The notes beneath the pieces are model-generated. The model made no database searches. It saw nothing but the letters and a program-made list of their open reading frames with translations, and was not told the DNA's origin. DNA of 7,186 nt, from assembly GCA_021811205.1 (NCBI GenBank), contig JAJZPK010000136.1:1-7186 (forward strand). The letters run 5' to 3'. This DNA comes from Pseudomonadota bacterium. Its GTDB lineage: Bacteria; Pseudomonadota; Gammaproteobacteria; Burkholderiales; JABEVD01. This document shows, in pieces, positions 1 to 5,817 of this stretch. The position numbers were made by a program, and so were the translations under genes. Numbering within the stretch: the first letter of the stretch is position 1; the number at the start of each line of letters is the position of its first letter.

Positions 1-278
1 AACAATGGAAGATCAGCGACATAGATGAAGCGGCGCTCGGCCGCTGGAATGCCTACAGCCGTGCGCGCAACGAGATGTTCGCACGCACGCACAACGTTGT
101 TGCGCCCTGGACGCTGGTCAGGGCCGACGACAAGAAGCTTGCCAGGGTCAGCGTGATCAAGGACATCCTGACCAGGCTCGAATACGACGGCAAGGACGAA
201 AGGATCACGCTTCCCAATCCGGACGTGGTGTTCGGCTATCACGAGGATTACCTGAAAAAAGGGATGATTTCCGAATAA
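1..278 (+). CDS. ppk2: Polyphosphate kinase 2 family protein, C-terminal part (5' end outside window)
   Basis: This is the last 91 codons of a PPK2-type polyphosphate kinase, read in the frame that begins at base 3 and ends at TAA 276-278. PPK2 enzymes transfer phosphate between polyphosphate and nucleotides (NDP/NTP or NMP/NDP depending on class) in the cytoplasm. The visible part shows the family's C-terminal pattern: QWKISDID, then a W-x-x-Y-S-R-A-R-x-E-M-F segment, then APWTLVRADDKKLAR, which is the conserved APW...V.(S/A)DDKK.AR block of the nucleotide-binding lid region. The tail ends in a charged stretch after a VVFGYHEDYL segment. The Walker A and B motifs lie upstream of the window, so the PPK2 class cannot be decided. 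The gene converges on the leftward HD-GYP gene across 265 non-coding bases. Confidence 0.9.
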   Translation, partial: QWKISDIDEAALGRWNAYSRARNEMFARTHNVVAPWTLVRADDKKLARVSVIKDILTRLEYDGKDERITLPNPDVVFGYHEDYLKKGMISE

Positions 279-295
279 TGCACCCTGCGGTGCAT
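278..295 (+). terminator. Hairpin just after the ppk2 stop, possible weak terminator
   Basis: A perfect 7-bp stem (ATGCACC at 278-284 paired with GGTGCAT at 289-295) closes a 4-base CTGC loop directly after the ppk2 TAA. It is well placed to end or protect the ppk2 message. No clear T-run follows, so it is not a textbook intrinsic terminator. Confidence 0.35.
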
Positions 296-333
296 GATTG
301 GCCTCGTTTGCACTCCAAATTCGGGTACGAAAC

Positions 334-387
334 ATGCTCGAATTGCATTGAGTCGAAGAAGATGATCATGGCCAATGCAATTCGCAT
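334..387. repeat. Long inverted repeat between convergent ppk2 and HD-GYP genes
   Basis: CGAATTGCATTG at 339-350 is the exact reverse complement of CAATGCAATTCG at 373-384. After a 2-base bulge on the left arm, another 3 bp (ATG 334-336 with CAT 385-387) can extend the stem. The loop is 22 bases (351-372). A 12-bp perfect match at this distance is unlikely by chance. It lies in a non-coding stretch where both flanking genes end, so it could be a bidirectional 3'-end structure, a small RNA or the trace of a mobile repeat. No T-run follows on either strand. Confidence 0.65.
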
Positions 388-524
388 ACCCGTAGCGGAT
401 TGCAAGTCCATCTACAACGTCGATGACGTCCAAGGCCGGGTGATGCTGTCGGTGCGTCTTCGCAGTGGAGCAATTTCGGCAATGCGACGCTTGTGCGGCG
501 CAATCATCTTCATCGCCACAAGAC

Positions 525-543
525 AATCCAGGAAGATCGGATT
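525..543 (-). terminator. Weak hairpin directly after the HD-GYP stop codon
   Basis: On the minus strand AATCC and GGATT (525-529 and 539-543 on plus) can form a 5-bp stem with a 9-base loop just after the TAG stop. It is followed by a mildly T-rich GTCTTGT. The stem is short, so this is only a candidate 3' end for the leftward two-gene unit. Confidence 0.25.
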
Positions 544-1146
544 CTAGGCGGCCCTGCAGGCGCTGTTTTCGATGATTTGGGCAAAAAGGCGCATCAGGTT
601 CGGATCGAATTTTTTTCCCGTCTCGTCGCGCATGACGGACATGATGGCTTCATGATTTCTCGCCTTGTGATAGGACCGGGTTACGGCCATCGCATCGTAG
701 CTGTCGGCGATCGCGATGATGCGCGAGCAGACAGGAATGTCTTGGCCGGAAAGCCCGTCAGGATAGCCGCTTCCGTCATAATGCTCGTGATGGTGGCGAA
801 TCACTCGGGCAGAATGGGGGGCGCCTTCGAGTTCTGTCGAAAGCATGATCTTTTCGCCTATTTCGGCATGAAGCTTCATCGTTTCCCATTCGTCGGGTTC
901 GAACTCGCCCGGTTTTTGCAGAATGTGATCGGGAATGCCGATCTTGCCGATGTCGTGGAAGGACGAACTCACCCGCAACGCATCGAGTTCCGGGCTGCCG
1001 AGGCCGCAGCGCCTGCCGATCGCTTCAGCAAGAGCGTGCACTCTTTCGGAATGGAGTTGTGTCATGTGATCGCGAAAATTCAGCGCGACAGACAATGCCT
1101 TGGTGTACCGGTAAAGAATGTCGTAGATGCCTTCTTCCGATGCCAT
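544..1146 (-). CDS. Stand-alone HD-GYP domain protein, probable cyclic-di-GMP phosphodiesterase
   Basis: This 200-residue protein is almost entirely one HD-GYP domain, the metal-dependent phosphodiesterase that hydrolyses c-di-GMP. The metal ligands appear in order with family spacing: H32 (in QLHSERV), H64-D65 (SSFHDIGKIGIP), H93, H119-H120, the GYP signature HYDGSGYPDGL (122-132) and D148 (IADSYDAM). The Lys of HDIGK (K68) is present. The extra Glu four residues before the first His, found in tri-iron members, is Met28 here, which suggests a two-metal site (inference). No receiver, PAS, GAF or membrane segment precedes the domain, so the input signal is unknown. The ATG at 1146 has a strong AGGGGGA ribosome site. 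It lies 31 bases after the CMD-family gene on the same strand, probably in one operon. The stop TAG sits in a CTAG palindrome. Confidence 0.93.
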   Translation of the reverse strand: MASEEGIYDILYRYTKALSVALNFRDHMTQLHSERVHALAEAIGRRCGLGSPELDALRVSSSFHDIGKIGIPDHILQKPGEFEPDEWETMKLHAEIGEKIMLSTELEGAPHSARVIRHHHEHYDGSGYPDGLSGQDIPVCSRIIAIADSYDAMAVTRSYHKARNHEAIMSVMRDETGKKFDPNLMRLFAQIIENSACRAA

Positions 1147-1177
1147 TTTTCCCCCTGGAATTCGGGGCGCAGGAAAC

Positions 1178-1570
1178 TCAGGTGCCTGTTTCCGATGCGT
1201 CCCGCTCCTCGAATACGGATTTTGCAGCGAATGTGCCGTTGAGCGCGGCTGGGAAACCGGCGTAAACGGCCATCTGGATCATGATTTCAAGAATTTCCTG
1301 CCTGGTGCATCCGACGTTGAGTGCAGCATGAATATGGGTCTTGAGCTGAGGCTCAGCGTTGCCCAGGGCGGCCAGGACGGAAACGGTGACGATTTCACGC
1401 TCTTTCAACGAAAGTCCTTCGCGAGAATAGACATCGCCGAATGGGAATTCGAAAATGTAGCGAGCGAGATCGGGAGAAACATCGCCGAGCGCGGCCACTA
1501 TCTGTTCCCCTGCCTTCCCGTGAATCTCGCGCAATTTTTCCACGCCGCGATCGTATCGATCTGAATTCAA
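1178..1570 (-). CDS. Carboxymuconolactone decarboxylase (CMD) family protein
   Basis: A 130-residue protein matching the PcaC-like branch of the CMD/AhpD superfamily in length and motif order. It has an N-terminal DRYDRGVEKLREIHG block, then FEFPFGDVYSREGLSLKEREIVTVSVLAALG (about 41-70) and LKTHIHAALNVGCTRQEILEIMIQMAVYAGFPAALN (about 77-111). It has only one Cys (C88) and no CxxC pair, so it is unlikely to be an AhpD-type peroxidase partner. No other protocatechuate-pathway gene is nearby, so true 4-carboxymuconolactone decarboxylase activity is not supported by context. The start is TTG at 1570-1568: an in-frame stop at 1582-1580 excludes anything longer, and the family N-terminus begins right after it. 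The TTG overlaps the stop of an upstream 11-codon ORF (TTGA), which suggests coupled translation. The HD-GYP gene follows 31 bases downstream. Confidence 0.9.
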   Translation of the reverse strand: MNSDRYDRGVEKLREIHGKAGEQIVAALGDVSPDLARYIFEFPFGDVYSREGLSLKEREIVTVSVLAALGNAEPQLKTHIHAALNVGCTRQEILEIMIQMAVYAGFPAALNGTFAAKSVFEERDASETGT

Positions 1571-1602
1571 TCTGCACCGTCAATGATGGTTTTTTTCATC
1601 AT
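1567..1602 (-). CDS. Candidate leader mini-ORF (11 codons) coupled to the CMD-family gene
   Basis: An ATGATG start on the minus strand follows a good ribosome site (CAGGAACAAGGTC) and opens the reading frame MMKKTIIDGAD. Its TGA stop (1569-1567) shares two bases with the TTG start of the CMD gene (TTGA). The CMD TTG has no good ribosome site of its own, so termination-reinitiation from this leader is a plausible way to translate it. The ATGATG can also pair with CATCAT ten bases further on (1583-1588 with 1597-1602) around a run of seven A, which would mask the leader start. No family is recognised. The peptide may be only a ribosome-loading device. Confidence 0.45.
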   Translation of the reverse strand: MMKKTIIDGAD

Positions 1603-1625
1603 GACCTTGTTCCTGCGGAAAAGCA

Positions 1626-1631
1626 ATTGTA
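1626..1631 (-). promoter_or_regulatory. Candidate -10 element for the CMD/HD-GYP operon
   Basis: TACAAT on the minus strand matches the sigma-70 -10 consensus at 5 of 6 positions. Initiation about 7 bases downstream gives a leader of roughly 17 bases before the ATGATG mini-ORF. No convincing -35 is seen at 16-18 bases. Immediately upstream of the -10 is ATTTCGT, also found upstream of the exonuclease gene's candidate -10. Confidence 0.35.
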
Positions 1632-1701
1632 ACGAAATTTAACCTTCCCGAAACATTCGGCTTACACCATGGCGGTTCAATGAAATAAAGGAGCGAAGAT
1701 C

Positions 1702-1854
1702 ATGAGAATGTTGATAGCGATTTGCCTGTTTTCCGGATTTGCATTGCCGGCGATTGCTTCTGACTGCGGAAAAGAAGCGCACCTGAAGGACCCCAGGCTG
1801 CAGGTCTATTTCGCTGTTCACCGCTCGATTGAAGCGGAATTCGGCGTAAGCTAA
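1702..1854 (+). CDS. Small exported protein of 50 residues, function unknown
   Basis: A short gene with an AAGGAG ribosome site (1689-1694), 7 bases before ATG 1702. The product starts MRMLIAICLFSGFALPAIAS, a classic Sec signal peptide with a short basic start, a hydrophobic core and an A-I-A cleavage site near residue 19. The mature part is only about 31 residues (DCGKEAHLKDP..., ending in FGVS) with one Cys right after the cleavage site. The Cys is not in a lipobox, so it is not a lipoprotein. I do not recognise a family. It might be an intact small periplasmic protein or a gene cut short by a stop mutation. The TAA stop overlaps the stop of the leftward 36-residue membrane protein by four bases (CTAA, 1851-1854). 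It reads divergently from the CMD-family operon. Confidence 0.65.
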   Translation: MRMLIAICLFSGFALPAIASDCGKEAHLKDPRLQVYFAVHRSIEAEFGVS

Positions 1855-1961
1855 GCTGGCACGAAGAACTTGACGATGATGGGTAATGTGGCCGCAGCCA
1901 GGGCGATGAGAATGATCGCGCCTTCGTGATCGTTGAGCCAGTCTGAAAGTTTCTGCAGCAT
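1851..1961 (-). CDS. Small single-pass membrane protein of 36 residues, function unknown
   Basis: The ATG at 1961 is preceded by AAGGAG at a spacing of about 10 bases. The product has a charged, amphipathic start (MLQKLSDWLNDHEGA) followed by one hydrophobic helix (roughly residues 15-34, IILIALAAATLPIIVKFF). That is the layout of a bitopic inner-membrane miniprotein, not a cleaved signal peptide, since no cleavage site follows. The ribosome site lies inside the last codons of a possible upstream ORF (1969-2067), which would couple the two. The TAG stop overlaps the stop of the exported 50-residue gene on the other strand. I do not recognise a family. Type I toxins and regulatory membrane peptides share this size and shape, but nothing here proves either role. 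Confidence 0.6.
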   Translation of the reverse strand: MLQKLSDWLNDHEGAIILIALAAATLPIIVKFFVPA

Positions 1962-1968
1962 GCTTTTG

Positions 1969-2067
1969 TCACTCCTTGTCAAAGCGTTTCGAGATTTTTG
2001 TGATGATCTTGCGCATTTCGTTTCTGGCGGCTTCGGTGCTTGTCTTGAGACTCTCCCAGTTCCTCAA
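1969..2067 (-). CDS. Possible tiny ORF upstream of the 36-residue membrane protein
   Basis: An open frame from TTG 2067 to TGA 1971-1969 would encode 32 residues rich in Lys, Arg and Glu (NWESLKTSTEAARNEMRKII...), plausibly one amphipathic helix. An ATG within it at 2016 would give 15 residues. Neither start has a clear ribosome site. If the candidate promoter at 2069-2096 is real, transcription begins downstream of the TTG, leaving only the ATG version. Its stop lies 7 bases before the start of the membrane-protein gene, and its last codons form that gene's ribosome site. Confidence 0.25.
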   Translation of the reverse strand: MRNWESLKTSTEAARNEMRKIITKISKRFDKE

Positions 2068-2068
2068 T

Positions 2069-2096
2069 TTTATAGATCAGAAGGCCCCGGATTCAA
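2069..2096 (-). promoter_or_regulatory. Candidate sigma-70 promoter for the small leftward gene(s)
   Basis: On the minus strand TTGAAT (2096-2091) and TATAAA (2074-2069) are separated by 16 bases, matching consensus at 4 of 6 and 5 of 6 positions. Initiation would fall near 2062, about 100 bases upstream of the 36-residue membrane-protein gene, leaving a fairly long leader. Confidence 0.45.
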
Positions 2097-2160
2097 GTGT
2101 CTATCCAAAATAGACTGCTTCGGTTAAGCTTGGTCGTTTAAAACAGCATTGAAGAAACAC

Positions 2161-3828
<1,668 letters not shown>

Positions 3829-4008
3829 CTGCAGAAGGCAAAGGAGCTTAACATCGACTTTTCGCAGACACTGGAGCTGCATCTGGCTGAAATTGTCCGT
3901 CAAGCCAGGCGCGAGCAATGGCTGGCGGAAAACAAGGCGGCACTGGATGCCTACAACCGCCGTGTAGAGGCGCATGGTGTATATAGCGACGGCCTGCGGC
4001 GGTTTTGA
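3829..4008 (+). pseudogene. ccdA: CcdA-type antitoxin, C-terminal remnant (5' end missing)
   Basis: Directly after the ettA TAG, in the same frame, 59 codons read LQKAKELNIDFSQTLELHLA, then EIVRQARREQWLAENKAALD and on to VYSDGLRRF and TGA. This matches CcdA antitoxins from the middle of the N-terminal ribbon-helix-helix domain to the end, including the RREQWLAEN and GVxSDGLRxF blocks of the CcdB-binding tail. About the first 15-20 residues, with the DNA-contacting strand and start codon, are missing, and no ATG, GTG or TTG opens the fragment. No ccdB toxin follows. Function in a cell is unlikely unless ribosomes read through the ettA stop (TAG CTG), which would attach a CcdB-binding tail to EttA. 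The simplest reading is a dead remnant of a toxin-antitoxin cassette joined exactly at the ettA stop. Confidence 0.85.
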
Positions 4009-4041
4009 TGGCTTATCCTAAGCGCGAAGCTGAAAGGGATA

Positions 4042-4065
4042 CGGTACAAGCCGATTGGCCGGTAG
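4042..4065 (+). repeat. Direct repeat copy B: decayed duplicate of the ettA 3' end
   Basis: This encodes RYKPIGR and TAG in the same frame as ettA and the ccdA remnant. Weaker similarity continues upstream, where AKLKGI stands opposite AKPRRL of the live gene. Changing two bases of that stretch (CTG to CCG, GGG to AGG) would give AKPKRI, a very typical EttA ending. Copy B therefore looks like a once-functional ettA end that has lost selection, either the displaced original or one brought in with the accessory DNA. Confidence 0.7.
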
Positions 4066-4175
4066 ATACCTTCGTGGTAACAGTAGAGATGTGAGAGCGT
4101 CTCTGGATGCAGATGTCAGAGTTCCGGCGTTAAGCATTACTCGGTTGAGCCGAGAGTTGAGAATATGAAGTAAGG

Positions 4176-4200
4176 ATTAAAGGGGCTCAGACTCGATTGA
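4176..4200. mobile_element. Possible end sequence of a REP/Y1-transposase-associated element
   Basis: GGGGCTCAGACTCGATTGA, preceded by ATTAAA, resembles from memory the AAAGGGGTCAGACTCGATT motif that often borders IS200-like (Y1/RayT) transposase genes in proteobacteria, here with one extra C. No transposase gene or second end is present, so it would only be a trace. It lies just upstream of the point where Zeta-toxin-like homology begins. Confidence 0.35.
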
Positions 4201-4221
4201 TCTGGAACAGGTCTCAGAAAG

Positions 4222-4428
4222 TTGGGGGGACGTCGGCCCGATGTCGGGATGGCAATCGAGCGTGTGGCAATACGGGTCAGGCAGGGCGGACACAATATTC
4301 CGGAAGACGTGATTCGACGCCGTTTTGCGCATGGCATTGCCAATTTCGAGCGTTACAAATGGCTGGTGGATGCGTGGCAATTGTACGATAATTCCAGTGC
4401 GCCACCTGTGTTGCTTGATGAAAGTTGA
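4222..4428 (+). pseudogene. Zeta-toxin-family (predicted ABC-type ATPase) kinase, C-terminal remnant
   Basis: The frame ending at TGA 4426-4428 encodes MAIERVAIRVRQGGHNIPED, then VIRRRFAHGIANFERYKWLV and DAWQLYDNS...PPVLLDES. This is the conserved end of the Zeta-toxin-like P-loop kinases: AI.RVA.RV.QGGH.IPE..IRRRF, then DAW.LYDNS. The N-terminal half with the Walker A motif is absent; upstream in frame there is only an unrelated stretch after the stop at 4198-4200. Only about 60 of roughly 190-200 residues remain, so it cannot be an active kinase. Homology begins near 4240; codons 4222-4239 are uncertain. The small partner ORF that usually follows this family is still in place next to it. 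Confidence 0.75.
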
Positions 4429-4432
4429 TGCC

Positions 4433-4588
4433 ATGAAAGCCCCGATCTCTCATTCCAAAGATCCCGACCTGCAAAAGGTTCCGCAGGCATTGATGCGCGC
4501 AGCCGAGAAGGCGCGCCAACTGGCTGTGCAGACCGGCACGCCTTTCGTTTCGCGCCCACCTCGCGCGGAAGCCAAGAAGATCAAGTAA
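4433..4588 (+). CDS. Small partner protein of a Zeta-toxin-like gene (51 residues), role unproven
   Basis: Starting MKAPISHSKDPDLQKVPQAL and continuing MRAAEKARQLAVQTGTPFVS, this protein matches the short ORFs often found directly after Zeta-like kinases. They share a helix with RAA..AR..A..TGTP(F/Y)V and a basic tail. Such ORFs may be the antitoxin or an accessory of the kinase; this is inference from context. It starts 4 bases after the stop of the truncated kinase. An in-frame ATG at 4418 would overlap the kinase by 11 bases and add MKVDA, so the start is uncertain, and neither start has a strong ribosome site. The gene looks intact although its neighbour is broken. It is either a survivor under weak selection or a recent orphan. 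Confidence 0.6.
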   Translation: MKAPISHSKDPDLQKVPQALMRAAEKARQLAVQTGTPFVSRPPRAEAKKIK

Positions 4589-4665
4589 GGCTCAATCTCA
4601 AGCCGGCTACGCCATATCGCGGCGGAACGCCTGGTCAATGCGACGCACGCCCCCCCGAGCGGACT

Positions 4666-4694
4666 TGTCCGGCCCGGCAGGAATCCATAAACTG
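4666..4694 (+). promoter_or_regulatory. Weak candidate promoter for the ABM-globin pair
   Basis: TTGTCC (4666-4671) and TAAACT (4689-4694) lie 17 bases apart in the 131-base gap before the ABM gene, each matching consensus at 4 of 6 positions. The rest of the gap holds an AGCCGGCT palindrome (4602-4609) and a run of seven C (4650-4656), with no further clear signal. Confidence 0.25.
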
Positions 4695-4719
4695 TTGCTG
4701 ATTTACTCAGGAGAATTTC

Positions 4720-5022
4720 ATGTTCATCGCAATGAACCGATTCAAGATCATCAAGGGAATGGAAGAGGATTTCATCGACATCTGGAAAAAGCGCGAGAGC
4801 TATCTCGACGGCGTGCCGGGTTTTCGCGAATTCCATCTGCTGCAGGGACAGACATTTGATGACCATACCCTGTTCGCGTCCCATTCGGTATGGGATTCGG
4901 CGCAGGTTTTCGAAGATTGGACCCGATCCGAGGCATTCAGGCGTGCGCATGCCCACGCCGGCTCGACCAAGAACGTCTACATGGGACCGCCCAATCTCGA
5001 GCTTTTCGAGGCCGTGATCTGA
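4720..5022 (+). CDS. ABM-domain protein, IsdG/HmoA-like putative haem-degrading monooxygenase
   Basis: A 100-residue protein of the antibiotic-biosynthesis-monooxygenase (dimeric alpha-beta barrel) fold. It has MFIAMNRFKIIKG at the start, then VPGFREFHLLQG and HTLFASHSVW...DWTRSEAFRRAHAHAG. Residues N6, W67 and H77 fall where IsdG-type haem oxygenases carry their Asn-Trp-His triad, and the first part resembles HmoA-like proteins. Haem ring opening, or control of haem handling, is therefore the best guess. ABM domains also act on quinones and other substrates, so activity is inferred. A good AGGAGA site sits 5 bases before ATG 4720. The stop TGA overlaps the start of the truncated-hemoglobin gene (TGATG), showing tight translational coupling. 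The protein has no signal peptide and should be cytoplasmic. Confidence 0.88.
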   Translation: MFIAMNRFKIIKGMEEDFIDIWKKRESYLDGVPGFREFHLLQGQTFDDHTLFASHSVWDSAQVFEDWTRSEAFRRAHAHAGSTKNVYMGPPNLELFEAVI

Positions 5023-5399
5023 TGCAGGAGAGCCACTATCAGCGCGTCGGCGGAGAAGAAGGGGTAAGAAGGCTCGTCGACCGTTTCTACGATCTCATGG
5101 AAGGGCATGAAAATATCCGCAAGCTGCACCCGGAGAGTCTTGCCGATTCGCGCGAGAAGCTTTTTCTATTCCTCTCGGGATGGCTGGGCGGCCCCCAGCT
5201 TTATGTCGAAAAATTCGGCCATCCCATGCTGAGGCGGCGCCATCTGCCTTTTTCGATCGGGGAAGCCGAGCGCGACGCGTGGATGGCCTGCATGAAGCAG
5301 GCCATGATTGATGTCGGAATAGAAGGCATTTTGTACGAACAGCTCCTGATGTCCTTCTACAAGACAGCGGATTTCATGAGAAATCGCGACGTTTCATGA
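5022..5399 (+). CDS. Group II truncated hemoglobin
   Basis: A 125-residue 2-over-2 globin. Family marks include the start YQRVGGEEGVRRLVDRFYDLM with Tyr23 as the B10 residue that binds ligand, and the FLSGWLGGPQLYVEKFGHPML stretch of the E helix and EF region. RRRHLPFSIG follows with His74 as the proximal F8 haem ligand. Trp87 in ERDAWMACM is the G8 tryptophan that defines groups II and III, and the length and E-F pattern place it in group II. Such proteins bind oxygen, NO or peroxide in the cytoplasm and are linked to nitrosative and oxidative stress defence. The ATG (5022) overlaps the ABM stop by one base and its ribosome site lies in the ABM coding end. The pairing suggests haem turnover or electron supply between the two products. 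Confidence 0.93.
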   Translation: MQESHYQRVGGEEGVRRLVDRFYDLMEGHENIRKLHPESLADSREKLFLFLSGWLGGPQLYVEKFGHPMLRRRHLPFSIGEAERDAWMACMKQAMIDVGIEGILYEQLLMSFYKTADFMRNRDVS

Positions 5400-5405
5400 T
5401 CTATA

Positions 5406-5422
5406 GTTGAACTGATATCAAC
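5406..5422. promoter_or_regulatory. Operator-like dyad before the Gly/Met-rich exported protein
   Basis: GTTGA (5406-5410) and TCAAC (5418-5422) form an inverted repeat with a 7-base centre that contains most of the palindrome TGATATCA (5412-5419). It sits between the globin stop and the ribosome site of the next gene. It could bind a regulator or be chance, and no regulator family is named. Confidence 0.25.
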
Positions 5423-5436
5423 GACAGGAGAATGCA

Positions 5437-5817
5437 ATGAAAAGATCGCTAATTCTGCTCGTCGCGCTCGGCTTGCCTTTGGGCACGGCGATTGCCGCGG
5501 ACGAAGTGCAGCAGACCAGGCAGCAGGTCTACGGCAGCCAGCTCATGACGCCCCAGGAACGAATGGAATACCGTTCCAAGATGCGTTCAATGAAAACCCG
5601 GGAAGAGCGCGAAGCCTTCCGCATGGAACACCACAAGCAGATGCAGGAGCGGGCCAGGGAGCGGGGCGTGCAGCTTCCCGACATGCCGCCTCAGGGGATG
5701 AGGCGCGGTATGGGTCCGGGCGGAGGCATGGGAGGCGGAATGGGTCCCGGAGGCGGAATGGGCGGCGGGATGGGTCCAGGAGGCGGGATGGGAGGCGGGA
5801 TGGGAGGCGGACGCTAG
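5437..5817 (+). CDS. Exported protein with Met/Gly repeat tail, function unknown
   Basis: A 126-residue protein with a clear Sec signal peptide (MKRSLILLVALGLPLGTAIA, cleaved near residue 20 at AIA-A). It is followed by a charged helical region of about residues 35-78 (LMTPQERMEYRSKMRSMKTR and EEREAFRMEHHKQMQERARE). The tail is low-complexity: three perfect copies of MGPGGGMGGG and a final MGGGR. The helical part loosely recalls periplasmic CpxP/Spy-like or metal-responsive helical proteins, and the Met and His content could suit metal binding. Both are guesses. Similar small proteins with PGGGMG tails occur in betaproteobacteria, usually as hypotheticals. ATG 5437 follows AGGAG. It lies 37 bases after the globin gene on the same strand and may be co-transcribed. 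The stop overlaps that of the leftward exonuclease (CTAG). Confidence 0.85.
   Translation: MKRSLILLVALGLPLGTAIAADEVQQTRQQVYGSQLMTPQERMEYRSKMRSMKTREEREAFRMEHHKQMQERARERGVQLPDMPPQGMRRGMGPGGGMGGGMGPGGGMGGGMGPGGGMGGGMGGGR
5710..5799 (+). repeat. Three tandem 30-bp coding repeats (MGPGGGMGGG)
   Basis: Units start at 5710, 5740 and 5770. The encoded peptide is identical in all three, while third codon positions differ (GGT CCG, GGT CCC, GGT CCA). The repeat is therefore kept at protein level and is not a very recent DNA duplication. A part unit (MGGGR) follows at 5800. Confidence 0.9.

Noticed and set aside
278..547. 89-codon plus-strand ORF overlapping the ppk2 stop (TAATG) and sharing CTAG with the HD-GYP stop
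   Set aside because: No recognisable family, no well-spaced ribosome site, and its start lies inside a hairpin. The region contains several inverted repeats not expected in coding DNA. It remains possible but is not supported enough to list as a gene.
493..1242. 249-codon plus-strand ORF opposite the HD-GYP gene
   Set aside because: It is the antisense shadow of a gene with a complete set of catalytic motifs; its own product has no domain-like pattern.
1583..1602. Programmed frameshifting at the seven-A run joining the leader ORF to the CMD gene
   Set aside because: The CMD frame is closed by a TGA at 1582-1580, just downstream of the run, so slippage could not produce a fused protein.
3829..4065. 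A complete integron cassette or attC site between the ettA repeats
   Set aside because: No attC-like core sites or long imperfect palindrome are seen; only the ettA-derived direct repeats and a gene fragment are present.
4450..4956. 168-codon minus-strand ORF over the partner ORF and ABM gene
   Set aside because: Shadow of the ABM gene and partner ORF; no family features in its translation.
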